NCBI RefSeq assembly: GCF_011397635.1
Contig: NC_064772.1
Coordinates: 15,887,035 to 15,951,034 of the forward strand
DNA: 64,000 bases
Direction: 5' to 3'
Origin: Epinephelus fuscoguttatus
Taxonomy: Eukaryota; Chordata; Actinopteri; Perciformes; Serranidae
In this document: one piece after another, positions 34,431 to 46,500 of the stretch
Numbering within the stretch: the stretch's first letter is position 1
How the letters are laid out: each line of letters opens with the position of its first letter
Made by a program: the position numbers and the translations under genes
Notes under the pieces: generated by a model
Databases searched by the model: none
Told to the model about the DNA's origin: nothing
Seen by the model: only the letters and a program-made list of their open reading frames with translations

Positions 34431-35330
34431 TCACTTTGCTCCTGTTGATGCCAGAAGAGTAAGGGATCCACTGCTGTAACCCAGTGAGTTGCAGTGATTC
34501 ACTCTGGCTGTCTTCATCTCCTGCCGTTCAGAACAGAGGTGAAGATAAATGGAAAAGGGTCAGAAACAATCTGAAGAAGATATTCTTTAAGTTTATTTTT
34601 TGCAGCGTGTCATTAATAAAAGTCAAAGTGACCTTCAAGTGACCGGACTAACCTCTGTCAGGGTCGGTTTGTGGATGCAGTGAACATACGGTTTGGGCTC
34701 CTGCTCAATTTCTCCTCCAAATGTTTTGTAACAGACGGCGCAGTCTATCAGCGGCTGCATGAACGCACACAAACAAAAAAGCACTGGCAAGTTAGAACAG
34801 GCAGTCGCTCTCGAATCCCACATTTCTGAGTGCAGTAAATCAGACACAACTCACTCTGTCGTTTCTGAACTGACACCCTGTGGAGTCAACCGTTGCTTTC
34901 TGACACTTGGTGGCTTTCAGGTAGAAGTGGTGGTAGATGTAACTCACATCAAAACCAGACTGAAGAGAAAGAGAAAGAGAAGGGTTAGTGCTGAGTAACT
35001 CTCAGGGGGGTGTCCTCTGATAAAATCCCCACATTCCCTGAAGATTATAGCTTCTCTTGAGAATTTTACTCACAGGAAATCACTCAGTAATGACACACAC
35101 AAGATAAACTCAGACCCTGAAAAGCAGACATACTGTACCTCGATCTCTGACTTTGTAACACTTCTGAAGAAGAGAAAATGGTGCTGGATTGCTGCATGAG
35201 CACTGAGCTTCTCCAGGGCCAGATCCACTCCTTTCCTGTAGGTTTCAGGAAGTTGGTTGTAAGCCTCCTGTGCATTAGAGGAGACGAACAAGGCTCCAGC
35301 GCTGAAAAGCAGCAGGAATAACGCAGCCAT
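34431..35330 (-). CDS. rarres2: Chemerin (retinoic acid receptor responder 2), copy 2
   Basis: Four exons: 35139-35330 (64 codons from ATG), 34855-34959 (35), 34653-34754 (34), 34431-34520 (29 plus TGA), phase 0 throughout, total 162 aa. Exon structure is the same as copy 1, but introns are compact. Signal peptide is residues 1-20 (ALFLLLFSAGALFVSS). Six post-signal cysteines are conserved, and core segments RKGVDLALEKLSAHAAIQHH, CQFRNDR, DCAVCYKT and YVHCI match chemerin. The C terminus ends TLLASTGAK, different from copy 1 and also without the mammalian YFPGQFAFS. The open frame continues upstream of the ATG, but the chosen Met is the one that gives a signal peptide. A tandem duplicate of the 27438-31420 gene. 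Confidence 0.88.
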
Positions 35331-35339
35331 CTTTCTCTC

Positions 35340-35965
35340 TGTGTCGGTAAAAATGGGCACAGGGGAGTGTGAAACAGCCCACCCACTCTGTGTTGTTTGC
35401 CTGAACAGGAAAGAACATCCAGCCCTCTTTTTCCTGGGAGACAGCAGACTGGAGACACAGAGCATTACCTCTTTTCTTCCAGTGTCTGTTCTTGATTATG
35501 TTGATTCACAGCAGATTTTAAAACTTTTAACATTTGAGAGTGTCAGTACGGTGGGCTGAGAGCTCAGTGTGCTGCAATTGAGAAAACATATGCAAAATGA
35601 CCAAACAAAAGAAAATAAAGATAGCATTCTCAAACCCTATAGGGCAACACATCTGTGATAAAAGTCAACAAAAACAAACTTAAACTTAGTAGTTCTGCCT
35701 TTCTCACAGCCAACTAATATACAGCCACGCAATGGAAAGATGAAAGACATCTGAAAGATTAACTAATGAATTGATGCTATGTATTCCAAATGAAAAGATT
35801 TATATAACCTGAAGGGAAAGTCTGGAGTGTTTATAAAGATTTTGGGTGTTCTGCTATTTTTGACAACAGAGTCTAAAACATAGTACTCCTTTGTATTCAA
35901 ACAGGTGTTTAATCCAACTGCGATGTGTAAGTTTTATTCTTTCAGCTAAACTAAACTGAAGTCTA
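35340..35965. other. Upstream region of chemerin copy 2
   Basis: AT-rich DNA with no gene. It presumably contains the promoter of copy 2; no TATA box stands out. Confidence 0.4.
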
Positions 35966-37385
35966 AAGTTGATGTTTTATTCTTTTATCAAGTTGATGTT
36001 TTATTCTTTTATCAAGTTGATGTTTTATTCTTTTGTCAAGTTAATATTTAAGTGTGTTGTAAAGTTGATGTTTTATTCTTTTTGTCAAGTTAATATTTAA
36101 GTGTGTTGTAAAGTTGATGTTTTATTCTTTTTGTCAAGCTGATGCTTGACTCTTGTCATATTAATGTTTTAGTGTTGTCAAGTTGATGTTTCTGTGTGTT
36201 GTCATTTTGATATTTTTGTGTGTTGTCAAGTTTATGTTTTATTCCTCCGTCATATTGATGTTTCAGTGTGATGTCAGTTTGATGTTTTATTCTTTTGTCA
36301 AGTTGATGTTTTATTCCTCCGTCATATTGATGTTTTAGTATGATGTCATTTTGATGTTTTAGTTGGATGTCAGTTTGATGTTTTATTCTCCTGTCAAGTT
36401 GATGTTTTAGTGTGTTGTGAAGTTGATGTTTTATTTTTCTGTCATATTGATGTTTTAGTGTGATGTCATTTTGATGTTTTTGTTTGTTGCCACTTTGATG
36501 TTTTATTCCTTTGTAAAGTTGATGTTTTAGTGTGATGTCATTTTGATGTTTTATTCCCTTGTCAAGTTCATGTTTTTGTGTGATGTAAAGCTGATGTTTT
36601 ATTTTTCCTCGAAACGTCACTTGACAGAAAATTAAATGGATTAATGGGAACTCTATCGGTGTGCGGATCATTTTTTTCCTTTTTTGATACGTTAGAAGTT
36701 TATGATCCAGCACCCTTTCAATATTTATTTTGGATGTGCGTGTTATTATCTTTTTTCTTATTTTTCCGTCATATTGATGTTTTAGTGTGATGTTACTTTG
36801 ATTTTTTTGTTTGTTGTCAATTTGATGTTTTATTCTTTTTATCAAGTTGTTGTTTGACTCTTTAGTCAAGTTAATGTTTAAGTGTTGTCATTTTGATGTT
36901 TTATTCCTTTGTCAAGTTGATGTTTTAGTGTGTCATAAAGTTGATTTTTTATTCTTTTGTCAAGTTGATGTTTTTGTGTGACGCAAAGTTGATGTTTTAT
37001 TTTTCCGTCATGTCATTTTGATGTTTTTGTTTGTTGTCAACTTGATGTTTTATTCCTTTGTCAAGTTAATGTTTAAGTGTTGTAAAGTTGATGTTTTATT
37101 CTTTTTATCAAGTTGATGTTTGACTCTTTTGTCATATTGATGTTTTAGTGTGATGTTGTTTTGATGTTTTATTCTTTTTATCAAGTTGATGTTTTATTCT
37201 TCGGTCATATTGCTGTTGTAGTATGTTGTCATTTTGATGTTTTTGTTTGTTGTAAATTTGATGTTTTATTCTTTTGTCAAGTTGATGTTTTAGTGTGTCG
37301 TAAAGTTGACATTTTAGTGTGTTGTGAAGTTGATGTTTTATTCTTTTGTCAAGTTGATGTTTTAGTGTGACGTCAAGCTGATGAA
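35966..37385 (+). repeat. Minisatellite, 24-bp period, about 1.4 kb
   Basis: Dozens of variants of AGTTGATGTTTTATTCTTTT plus GTCA, drifting between 'ttttattctttt' and 'ttttagtgtg' forms, interrupted by about 150 bp of unique DNA near 36605-36755. Because the period is a multiple of three, the minus strand stays open for 237 codons (36156-36869) as repeats of a Lys-His-Gln-rich octapeptide (KHQLDNTL, KHQYDRKI). I treat that frame as a by-product, not a gene. Confidence 0.93.
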
Positions 37386-37838
37386 GATGGGCTGTCAGAG
37401 CGGTTGTGGTTATAATACCAATCAAGAAAACACTGGAAAAATACAGCATTCACACCAATTTGACAACAAAACAAGCACTTATCTTTCTTTTGGCAAATGA
37501 CCAGTCTTCCCAAAAAATCTTGGGCAAGTCAGTACATCAATTTGGAAGCTTTGCACCTGTTTGCTTTAGGCTACTCCTGTTACCCAGGCACACACCACAC
37601 ACACAAATAAAGGCACACTTCAAGTTATAACACAAATAAATTACAATAGAACAGAGGTCTAGCCTGGGCACGTCCATCACTTTTTACTGTCCCTTACTTA
37701 CTTATGTATGTTATGTTACTTATGTAACTCGTGCAGCTTACAGTGCGTTTCTGTGGTTGTTTTCTAAGTGTTGCCGAATTGTTGAAGAGAAAAAAGAAAA
37801 CCCGACAGAACAACAGCCAGGATAAATAGAAAATAACT
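37386..37838. other. Spacer between minisatellite and slc4a2
   Basis: About 450 bp of unique AT-rich DNA with no gene or RNA feature. Confidence 0.45.
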
Positions 37839-37844
37839 TTTATT
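37839..37844 (-). terminator. Polyadenylation signal, probable end of slc4a2
   Basis: AATAAA on the minus strand, 1.85 kb past the slc4a2 stop codon, before the minisatellite. Other weak signals exist closer to the stop, so the end used is uncertain. Confidence 0.4.
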
Positions 37845-39688
37845 TGTCATCAATATTTCATCCATTAATGTACAAGGGAACATCAGCAAAAGCCTCTCGG
37901 ACTTTTATTGCTTTTGAAATGGAACAACGTATCGTATCAGCATTTTGCGACTTTGACAGATACTTTGGCATACACAGACTTCACTCCATCCACAGGCACA
38001 GTAAGCAAACATAAAACCGACACTGCCTACTTCTCATTAAAATCCCATTCATTGTCCACGAGCGGGACGCAGCCAAAAGTGTGTTTACATTAAAAAAAAA
38101 AAAAGGTTCTGTGACAAATAAATCTTCAAAAACAGCAATAATGCCTCATATTGCAACAGATAAATAATGGAGAGATGTTTGATTTATGAGCGTCTCAAAA
38201 GTGCAAACTATTGTAACATGTGTGTCGTCCTTACAAACACTTTGCTGATTACTTTCGTGGTCCCACAGGCACTTGAGATTTTGTGCGCCTTTGTGACACC
38301 AAACAGGCACAAGATCACAGCGACAGTCAGGCTGAGATGGGACAGTTCAGACGGACAAGTAGTTTCCGAAACACAAACTCGAGAGTAACAAAGGACTAAG
38401 AATTTAAGTTATTTGACACAGTCAAAGCTTCAACCAATCCATGTCACACTGATACAACATGACATAAAACAAAAACAAATACATATATATATTTTTAAAA
38501 GCCTTCCCTCTCAGTATGAATATTGAGATTGTCTACACAGCTTATGTGGAAATTTGGTCGACCAAGCTCACAAGTGTGAATGAAATGTTTAAACTATTAA
38601 TTGATGCCAGAAAAAAAGCAAAATGATGATAAAACAAGGAATGTTATACTAAGAAATTTTGTTAATTTAGGCTCCTTAAAGAAACATGATCAGGAGATGT
38701 GAGATGTATTACTGCAGCTTATTGTTCTGATCAAGAAAACTATTTACACGAGGCATTTGGCACTTGGACAAAGAAAACCAATAAATTAGTGATTCCCATA
38801 AACACACCACGTGAAACAAACTCTACATTAATACATTAGTGCCCTAAAGATGTGCGTGGAGACATTTAGAGTATATTCATTATGCCACTGTGTTAATTTC
38901 ACACTAAACGTGTTATGATCAGAAACATGATGATAATGTAATGACTAAATTTCATGTACTATTTTTGCGAGATCTGCCTCTGGTCGTGATCTTCACTCAC
39001 TGCAGGGACATAGTTTGACATAAAAGACCGACTGTCAGCTAAACTGCTGCATATGAGTACAAAAAAAAAAACAATGTACGGTTAAAGAAGGAAAGGCTAA
39101 AAATCAGTCACAGGCAGTCATTTAAAAAGCAAACTAAGGCAACACTGACATTTCAGGGACGCTAGGATGATAAAATGATCACATAAAATACAGTCATCGT
39201 TCAGATTTGGTGTCTTAAAAAAGTGCTACAAGCTTCAGGAGGCGGGTAAAGTGATCGGCTGTCTAAAATAAGACAGAATGAGGAAAAAAAGCACCTCTCA
39301 ATATAACTTTTTAATTCCTTCATAAGGCGCTTGGTGAGCTTAAAACATGAAAAAAGCAACAAACTTATATAGCGATAACTCAGCGTGTTAATATAAAAGA
39401 ATGTATCCCATGTTTCCTCCACATATTCAATGTGAATCAGAGCAACCAGAAAACAATCTGATAAAAAGCTACTTAAATAGTTAAAGTTGACCAAAGTAAC
39501 AACCGACCAGACCTCTGACATACTGTACGTTCATGTCTCGGTGATAAAGAGGGTGCACAGTGGTGTGGCATCAAATTGTGAGTGTTTCAAGTTTGAAGGA
39601 CTCCGGATCTCATTGGTTGGTAGAGTGACTGACAGATTTTGGTGTCCACTAAGAGGAGTTAAGTGGTGATACGAGGGCTTGCCGCAGG
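37845..39688 (-). other. slc4a2: Probable 3' UTR of slc4a2
   Basis: No open frame of note and no repeat larger than short A runs. It follows the stop codon directly. Extent is inferred from the distal AATAAA. Confidence 0.45.
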
Positions 39689-39769
39689 TTACACAGGCAT
39701 GTGCATCTCCGAGTACTCGTCGTGACACTCGCGCTCGTCAAACGTCGGCTCTGCGTCGTCTGCATCCAG
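39689..39769 (-). CDS. slc4a2: slc4a2 last coding exon
   Basis: Residues 1185-1210 and TAA: the cytoplasmic tail [12 protein letters not shown] ... [14 protein letters not shown] is the acidic motif described as a carbonic anhydrase II contact in AE1. Acceptor CTTCCAG. Confidence 0.93.
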   Translation of the reverse strand: MDADDAEPTFDERECHDEYSEMHMPV

Positions 39770-40487
39770 CTGGAAGAGGGAGACATCAGGGGTTAGTATT
39801 TGGAACGTGCATTAAGGATTCAGCAAATTTTATCAGTTACTTGCACTTCAATTACAATTTATTTTTCTCACATGCCTCCACAGTGAACAAAGAGATCCAA
39901 AACAGAAAAATTCTTGATGAATTGAAGTCATAGGGGGTCGCGTGTAATAACAGCAAGATTACACACCGGTGCTGCCACTGTGCAACAACAGACGACTACG
40001 CAAAGTCATTACTACTTTTACAGAAAGAGCTGTACTTCCTCCACCTATGCATTCGCTTAAAATCCTGTGTGGAGACCTCCTCATTCAGTTCGATTTCCCT
40101 TGAAGAGCCAATGACTCACCAGACAATATCTTTTTAGCCATTGTCTTTATAATGACGGGATTGTGGGTCGTTTAGCTCGGGATTTTTATCAACCTCGACA
40201 ACAAGTCTCTTCTCATCCATTCTTTTTCACATGAGACAGCAATGTTCTCTGCACGCATCAGTAGTGAAAAGAGGAGTCGAGCTGCTACAGGAGCCGGTAT
40301 GTACGAGCAGAGAGCAGATGGGGAACTAATGCATTTAATTCCAGGGGCAGCGAGGCTGGAAATAGCACAGTGGCCTCAAGAGTTTGTCAACAGATGTTTT
40401 GATTTTGATTGATTGATTGTGTTTATTTAAGTGTCATGCACATTAAAGTGCCCAGCCCACATGGGCTTACAAGACACTACACAAATA

Positions 40488-40581
<94 letters not shown>

Positions 40582-43500
40582 AACAATATAGTTATAGATA
40601 TAGTTTTGCTGTTGTTAAACGTGGCCCCCATTGACTTCAACTCATCAAGAACTTTCTCTATTTTTGTTACCATAGTTCACCGTGGAGGTGTGTGAGAAAG
40701 AAAAAAATGTCTTCACAAATTCAACATGACACGGGGTGAGTAACTGATGAACAAATTATCATTTTGTGGGTGAAGTGTTCCTTTAAAGCAAAAGTTACTA
40801 TCACTATCAGGCATGAATATATTGTATTTCTTGGTGGTGTGTGTTGTTTGTCTTCAATTTTCTGTGTCTTAATATTAACTCTACTAAAGAAATATCCTGT
40901 ATTTCCCGGAATGCCTTTGAAGAAAGCTAATTTTCTTTGTCATTTTCTAAATCATAGTAGTTGCATTGGAAATGTGTCAGTTTTTAAAAGTTTTTGGTGA
41001 ATATTGCCCTTTAGTAACTTCATTGTCAAAACCAGTGATGTCACAGCTTGAAGAGAAAAGGTGGAATTACATATAAAGATAACAATAAATAAATAAATAT
41101 AACTAAGCTGCAGCAAAACAAGCACAATTTACAATAACAAAATTAAACAGATATAGAAACAAATGAGTAAATAAGAAAACAAATAAATAAAACTGCTACA
41201 GACACTTTATGTGACCTTTGTCCTTGCTATTTCCATGTGCTTCAGACACTCTTGATCAGGGGTGTCCAAACTCTCTTGAAAAGGGGCCAGATAAGATAAT
41301 GTATAAATACCTGGGGGACAACTGCCTCTTGCATCATATCGGTTATTAAAAAAATAATCACATACAACTGAGACAAACACAACTCCTGCTCCTGAAAGAG
41401 ACAGCCCTCACTCTTGACTTTATGCTTCTTTGCTGTGGCCATGTCTATTACCTCGCAGGAAATATCTGGTGTTAGGTAACTGTTTGTTTGCATTTACCGT
41501 CTGTTTATGAAAACACATAAATTCCACCTGCATAGTTCCTACTTGGTGCATGTCTACAAACTATAGGACCATCCGGCTGTTATGAGGTGAGTGGGAAAAA
41601 AAATGCAAAATGATCTTACTAGATTAACCAACATTATGTTAATCACATAGTACATTTTGAAAGACAAGCCAAGAGCCATTTAAAATGGGACCTGAAGTTG
41701 CAGCTGATGTCGTGCAAGTGTATAAAGAGGGATATTGTGCCCTCCTGTGGTCAACTTACGCATGCCATCTCTCTGGCGTTGAAGATGTGGCGCAGCAGGT
41801 ACACCTTGACAGGGATGGTGAGGAGGAGGACGAAGGGGAAAGCCAGCGACGCCTGTGTCGACATGACAGCCCACAGCACAGCCAAACACAGCACCTGGAT
41901 GCAGGTGAACAGATGCATGCGCAGCGTACGGACCTGAATGAAAGAAAGATGAGATGATTTATAAAAACTCTCATCAGCACACGAGTGAGACCAAAACAAT
42001 CATGAAGATTAACACTTCATGACACTTCAACTTCGTTCATTTTATTGAAAATGTTTGAAGTGATGCCTGGTGTGCATGAACTCCAAGATACTTTAACATA
42101 ATGTGTTTCATCCCTCAGAGAATTATAAAAATCATGAAAATGACTGATGGTCGTTGCTGGAAAGAGCTCCCGCAACCTTTTTATGTTTCATAATTAACTA
42201 TATGACTAGAAGAATGCTCTAAGAAGCTCATGTGATTATTTTTTTGGCATTTCTGCTCCATTTGATATGAAGAGTGAGACACAGGAGAGGCAACTAGTGT
42301 GATTATTTGATACAGTTATTGTTTCTCACCCCTCAAACCTCCTTTACTTCATGTAAAAACATGCGTCTTCTCGGCCCTCCTCTTACCTTGCGTACGTAGG
42401 TGTGGTCAGGGTGATACTTTGGCGGCATGAGCAGCAGCATCATCCGCTCTGTTAGCTGGATGCCATTAAGTGACATCACACCCATGTAGAGAAAGATACC
42501 AAACAGCACTGCCAGGGGGATCTGACGCAGCAGGTCACCGATCACTATGGACAAACCTGGGGGAGGAAATAGGAAATTAAACGTTAAATATTCTTTTTTT
42601 CCCAATGGATTTTGGCTTCAACGATTGGGAAAAAAAAAAAAAAGCAGCGATGACATTTCACTGTCCGACACTCACCGACCATGATGGCCACCAGCAGCCC
42701 GGTGACCCTCTGCTCCTTCACCTCCTGGATGCGAGGCTTGTCACCGGGGGCGACGGCCTTGCTCATGACAGTGAGGGCGTTGACGTGGGTCACCGAACGA
42801 ACGGTCGCAGCGGCCATCCACGGCAGGCCGAACAGAGCCGAGCTGCCACCCAGCACCACGATCAGCAGCAGGTCCAGATGGAAACCAGAGCCCTTCACCA
42901 GCATCCGCTCCTTCTTACTCACTATCAGGCTGCAGGAAGTCAGGGGAGGAATGCAGACGTAAACAACAGGGCTCGGATAAGAATAAATCAATTTTAAGTA
43001 AAGTTAAATTTGATAAGCAGCTTGTTATTCACGGTTGTTTGACAAGTAAGGTTAAGGTTGTTCATGTGTTTATATCAGACATCTTTTTACTGACTGAATG
43101 AGCATGCAAGCATCCACTTGTAAAATGTATTTCAATATTTTAACTCATGTCTGGATTGTTTTCCCAAGGCTGGCATTCTTAATATAAAAGGTGCTGTACA
43201 AATAAAGTTTATTGTTACAACTACTATAATTAAGTTATCAAGTCTAAAAAATGGGCGGCACGGTGGTGTGGTGGTTAGCACTCTCGCCTCACAGCAAGAG
43301 GGTTGCCGGTTCGATCCCGGGCATGGGAGCCCTTCTGTGCGGAGTTTGCATGTTACAGATTGGGGACTAGGTTAATTGATAACTCTAAATTGTCCGTAGG
43401 TGTGAATGTGAGCGTGAATGGTTGTCTGTCTCTATGTGTCAGCCCTGCGATAGTCTGGCGACCTGTCCAGGGTGTACCCTGCCTCTCGCCCGATGTCAGC

Positions 43501-46500
43501 TGGGATAGGCTCCAGCCCCCCCGCGACCCTCAAGAGGATGAAGTGGTTAGAAGATGAATGAAGTCTAAAAAATTGCTACATTTCAGGTTCTCAGTTTCAG
43601 GTTGTACAATAGACATCAGTTAATTTAACTCAAAACACACTGACTCTTAAAATGTGACTATGTGTTAACGTGGAGTAAATCTGATGATACTCCTGCGGGA
43701 TGTGACTTGCAACTCACGTGGTGATCTGAGTCTCCATGAAGATGAGGATGAAGACCAGCAGAGCGGGCAGACAGCAGGCGAACATCATCCAGATGGGGAA
43801 CTGACCGTCGGTGCCCAGAGGACTGATGATCCAGCCGCGTTTGTTGGGACTCGTCACAGAGAAACCTCGAGGGACGCTCAGTTTCTGGACGATGACATAA
43901 ATGGGTGTTACAGCAAAATGATGAATGTGTGTGTTGTGAATATTTAGCAGCCAAAAGTCAAACTTCGACATAAGATTTAGTGGTAGTATTTGAGTCTTAC
44001 CTGTGTGTACGTGTCGTTTATACTGTTATCCACCAGCACCATGATGAGGATGGCAATTGGGACGCCAAAATCTCCAATAACTCTGCGCAACTGAACACAC
44101 AAGATGTGATGGTTTGAGCAGCACTGGCAGCTTCACATATCATATCCAAGAATATCTAAAAGATTTGAATTTAATGATTGAAAGTTTATTCTTTACATAC
44201 GTCATGGGTCAATTTGATCCACACTGTTTAAATACACTTACAAACTTCTATTAAAATTCCATTATGGCTTGCCAAAGAATTCAGAAAGAAGAAATATAAA
44301 TATTATTAGATAAACATTTAATTCTTTATAAACTGTGACATGTTGACAATAATTCTATGAATGTCATTTATAGTAATTTAGGGATTTTAAACTTTTAATA
44401 ATCCTATATTTTCTTATATTTTGCAACTGTTTGGGTACATGAATTCCTGCGGGTTATACTGATCTGCAAAAATCATTGTTGTTAACAATTAGGTACACAA
44501 CATATGCCCATCACCTTAAATGAGGAAAACAAAGGAATATCTGGGAGCAAATGAGAGGGTGGCCAGTATTTTAGACTAAAAAATACTCAGAATAAAAAAA
44601 CTGCAACATAGCAGGAGGGTTAAAAACAGTAGTTAAAAAACTATCTAACCACATGATCCATTTAGTGAAATATCCAGATTGATAACTAAATGGACCTTCA
44701 GGTGATTGTTTTGTCAATTAATGCTTCCAATTTCAACTTTTCAGCCAACATTGACAACAAGTTTTAAATTCTTGAAAGTATAAAACCACTCTCATGTGTC
44801 TCTGTTAAATATGAAGCTACAGTTAGCAGCCTGTTAGCTTAGCTTAGCACAAAGACTGGGAGCAGATGGAAACAGCTAGCACCTGTCAAACTTCCACCAA
44901 TTTAGTTAATTTTTAGTCACTCTTGTACTTATCTTACTCCTGTTGTTACTCTATTATGCACTGCTTTTGCTTTTGCTCCTTGGAAACACTTATCATCTTG
45001 TACTTTTAATACTCTGTTGTTCTAAAACTGGGCCCAGTGAGTGACCCTGACCTGGGGAACCTACTGGTTGTTCTGTAATTTGAAGCATTCTCTGGCACAA
45101 GAATTTCTTTCAGGATAAATAAAGTTCTACATAATTGAATTGAACACCTCATATCTTATTTTAATTTTTTTTATAGATTAAATTAATAAAAAAATGTCTA
45201 ACTGTTCCTTTAAAGTGGTCATAAAAATGGAAATTTGACAATTTACAATTCTATAAACAACTGGGCAAACTCTATCTGCAAAAGAAGATCTTGTGATAAG
45301 ATCAAAAGCTCCGTAACAGCTACTATGGACTTTGAGTGTTTCTGAACTAGAGCATTTCAGATTGCCTGTTTTAGTGGCTCAAGTGAGCTTTGGTCTCAAT
45401 TTTTCTCACAGTTCATTACAAAGGAGGATGTACTTTGACTCTTAGGATTCAAAACATACATGTATCCTTGATATATGATGGTGGGGGTTCAAGGAGGGTT
45501 AATTAAATATGTGGGTTATTATATACAGGGGTTCATTTTGCAGGACTGAAAGTGAATTTAGTTCCTCACCCTCCCGGGGAAGAACGCACTGTTCTTGAAC
45601 TTGCGTAGGTAGAAGGCGATGAAAAACGTTCCAGCCATGAGAACCAGAGAGAGCAGCGCAGTGTTGGGCTGCCCTTGCACCGCCACCGTCACCGGCTCCG
45701 TGCTGTTGTTCAGCACCAGGGTAATATTTTCTGTCGAGGCGTCCCCTTCTGTGGCGTTGTTGAGGGAGCAACGTTTCAGTGGGTGCTCCTTGAAAATCTG
45801 CCCGACGACACAGAGGGTTAAAATTAATGCAAGATATTTCACAACACAACACACACACACACACAAATATGTACGCACACCTGCACACCTACTGGGGATT
45901 ATCATTTATCACTCTTTTAAGCACCACAACCTCTGGAAAATTAGATTATCCCGGAGCCAAATGTCTTTCAAGTGTCTGGCATAAAAATCTAACAATAGCA
46001 AACCTTCCAAAATCATAAGTCTGGATAATAGTTAAACTCTTAATCTATTTACTTTCAAGGCCAATCCATCACAAAAGATTTCAGGTGCACTTGTTAGAAA
46101 AACATACTAATTTCGACCCCGAGGTTTGACTATCATCCAAAGATTAGTCAGTTCAGTTTAGTGTCGGGTACATGAACACGCAGCATGCCAACAAAAACTT
46201 TTTGTAATCAGGAGTTGTTATTTCAAGTCTCAGGTGTACCTTGCCGAGCTTGATGAAGGTCTCGCAGATGAAGATCAGGGAGATGAGGAAGGAGAAGATC
46301 TCCTGGGTGAAGCGGGAGACGAAGCGGACCAGGAAGCTTCCCTCGAAGGCCACCGTGACAATCACAATGATGATGAGCCAAAACCCAATCCAGACTCGGC
46401 CTGTCAGGTACTCCATGTCGTTTGCTTTGCAGAACTGTGAGGACACAGAGCCAAGACACTCTATTCATACACTGGAACATGTTCACAGCAGCTGTAAAAG

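Noticed and set aside
35070-35465. 131-codon frame extending upstream and downstream of chemerin copy 2 exon 1
   Set aside because: The upstream Met gives no signal peptide, and the equivalent in copy 1 starts at the inner Met; downstream the frame runs through the GTACAG donor into intron.
36156-36869. 237-codon open frame, the longest in the window
   Set aside because: It is made entirely of the 24-bp minisatellite; a period divisible by three keeps the frame open without selection, and there is no splice or promoter context.
35966-37385. Repeat array resembling a CRISPR locus at first glance
   Set aside because: Units are contiguous variants without unique spacers, and the sequence is from an animal genome.
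42605-42997. 130-codon plus-strand frame and other plus-strand frames opposite slc4a2 exons (41685-41957, 43684-43947, 45619-45984, 46241-46606)
   Set aside because: They are antisense shadows of well-supported slc4a2 exons.
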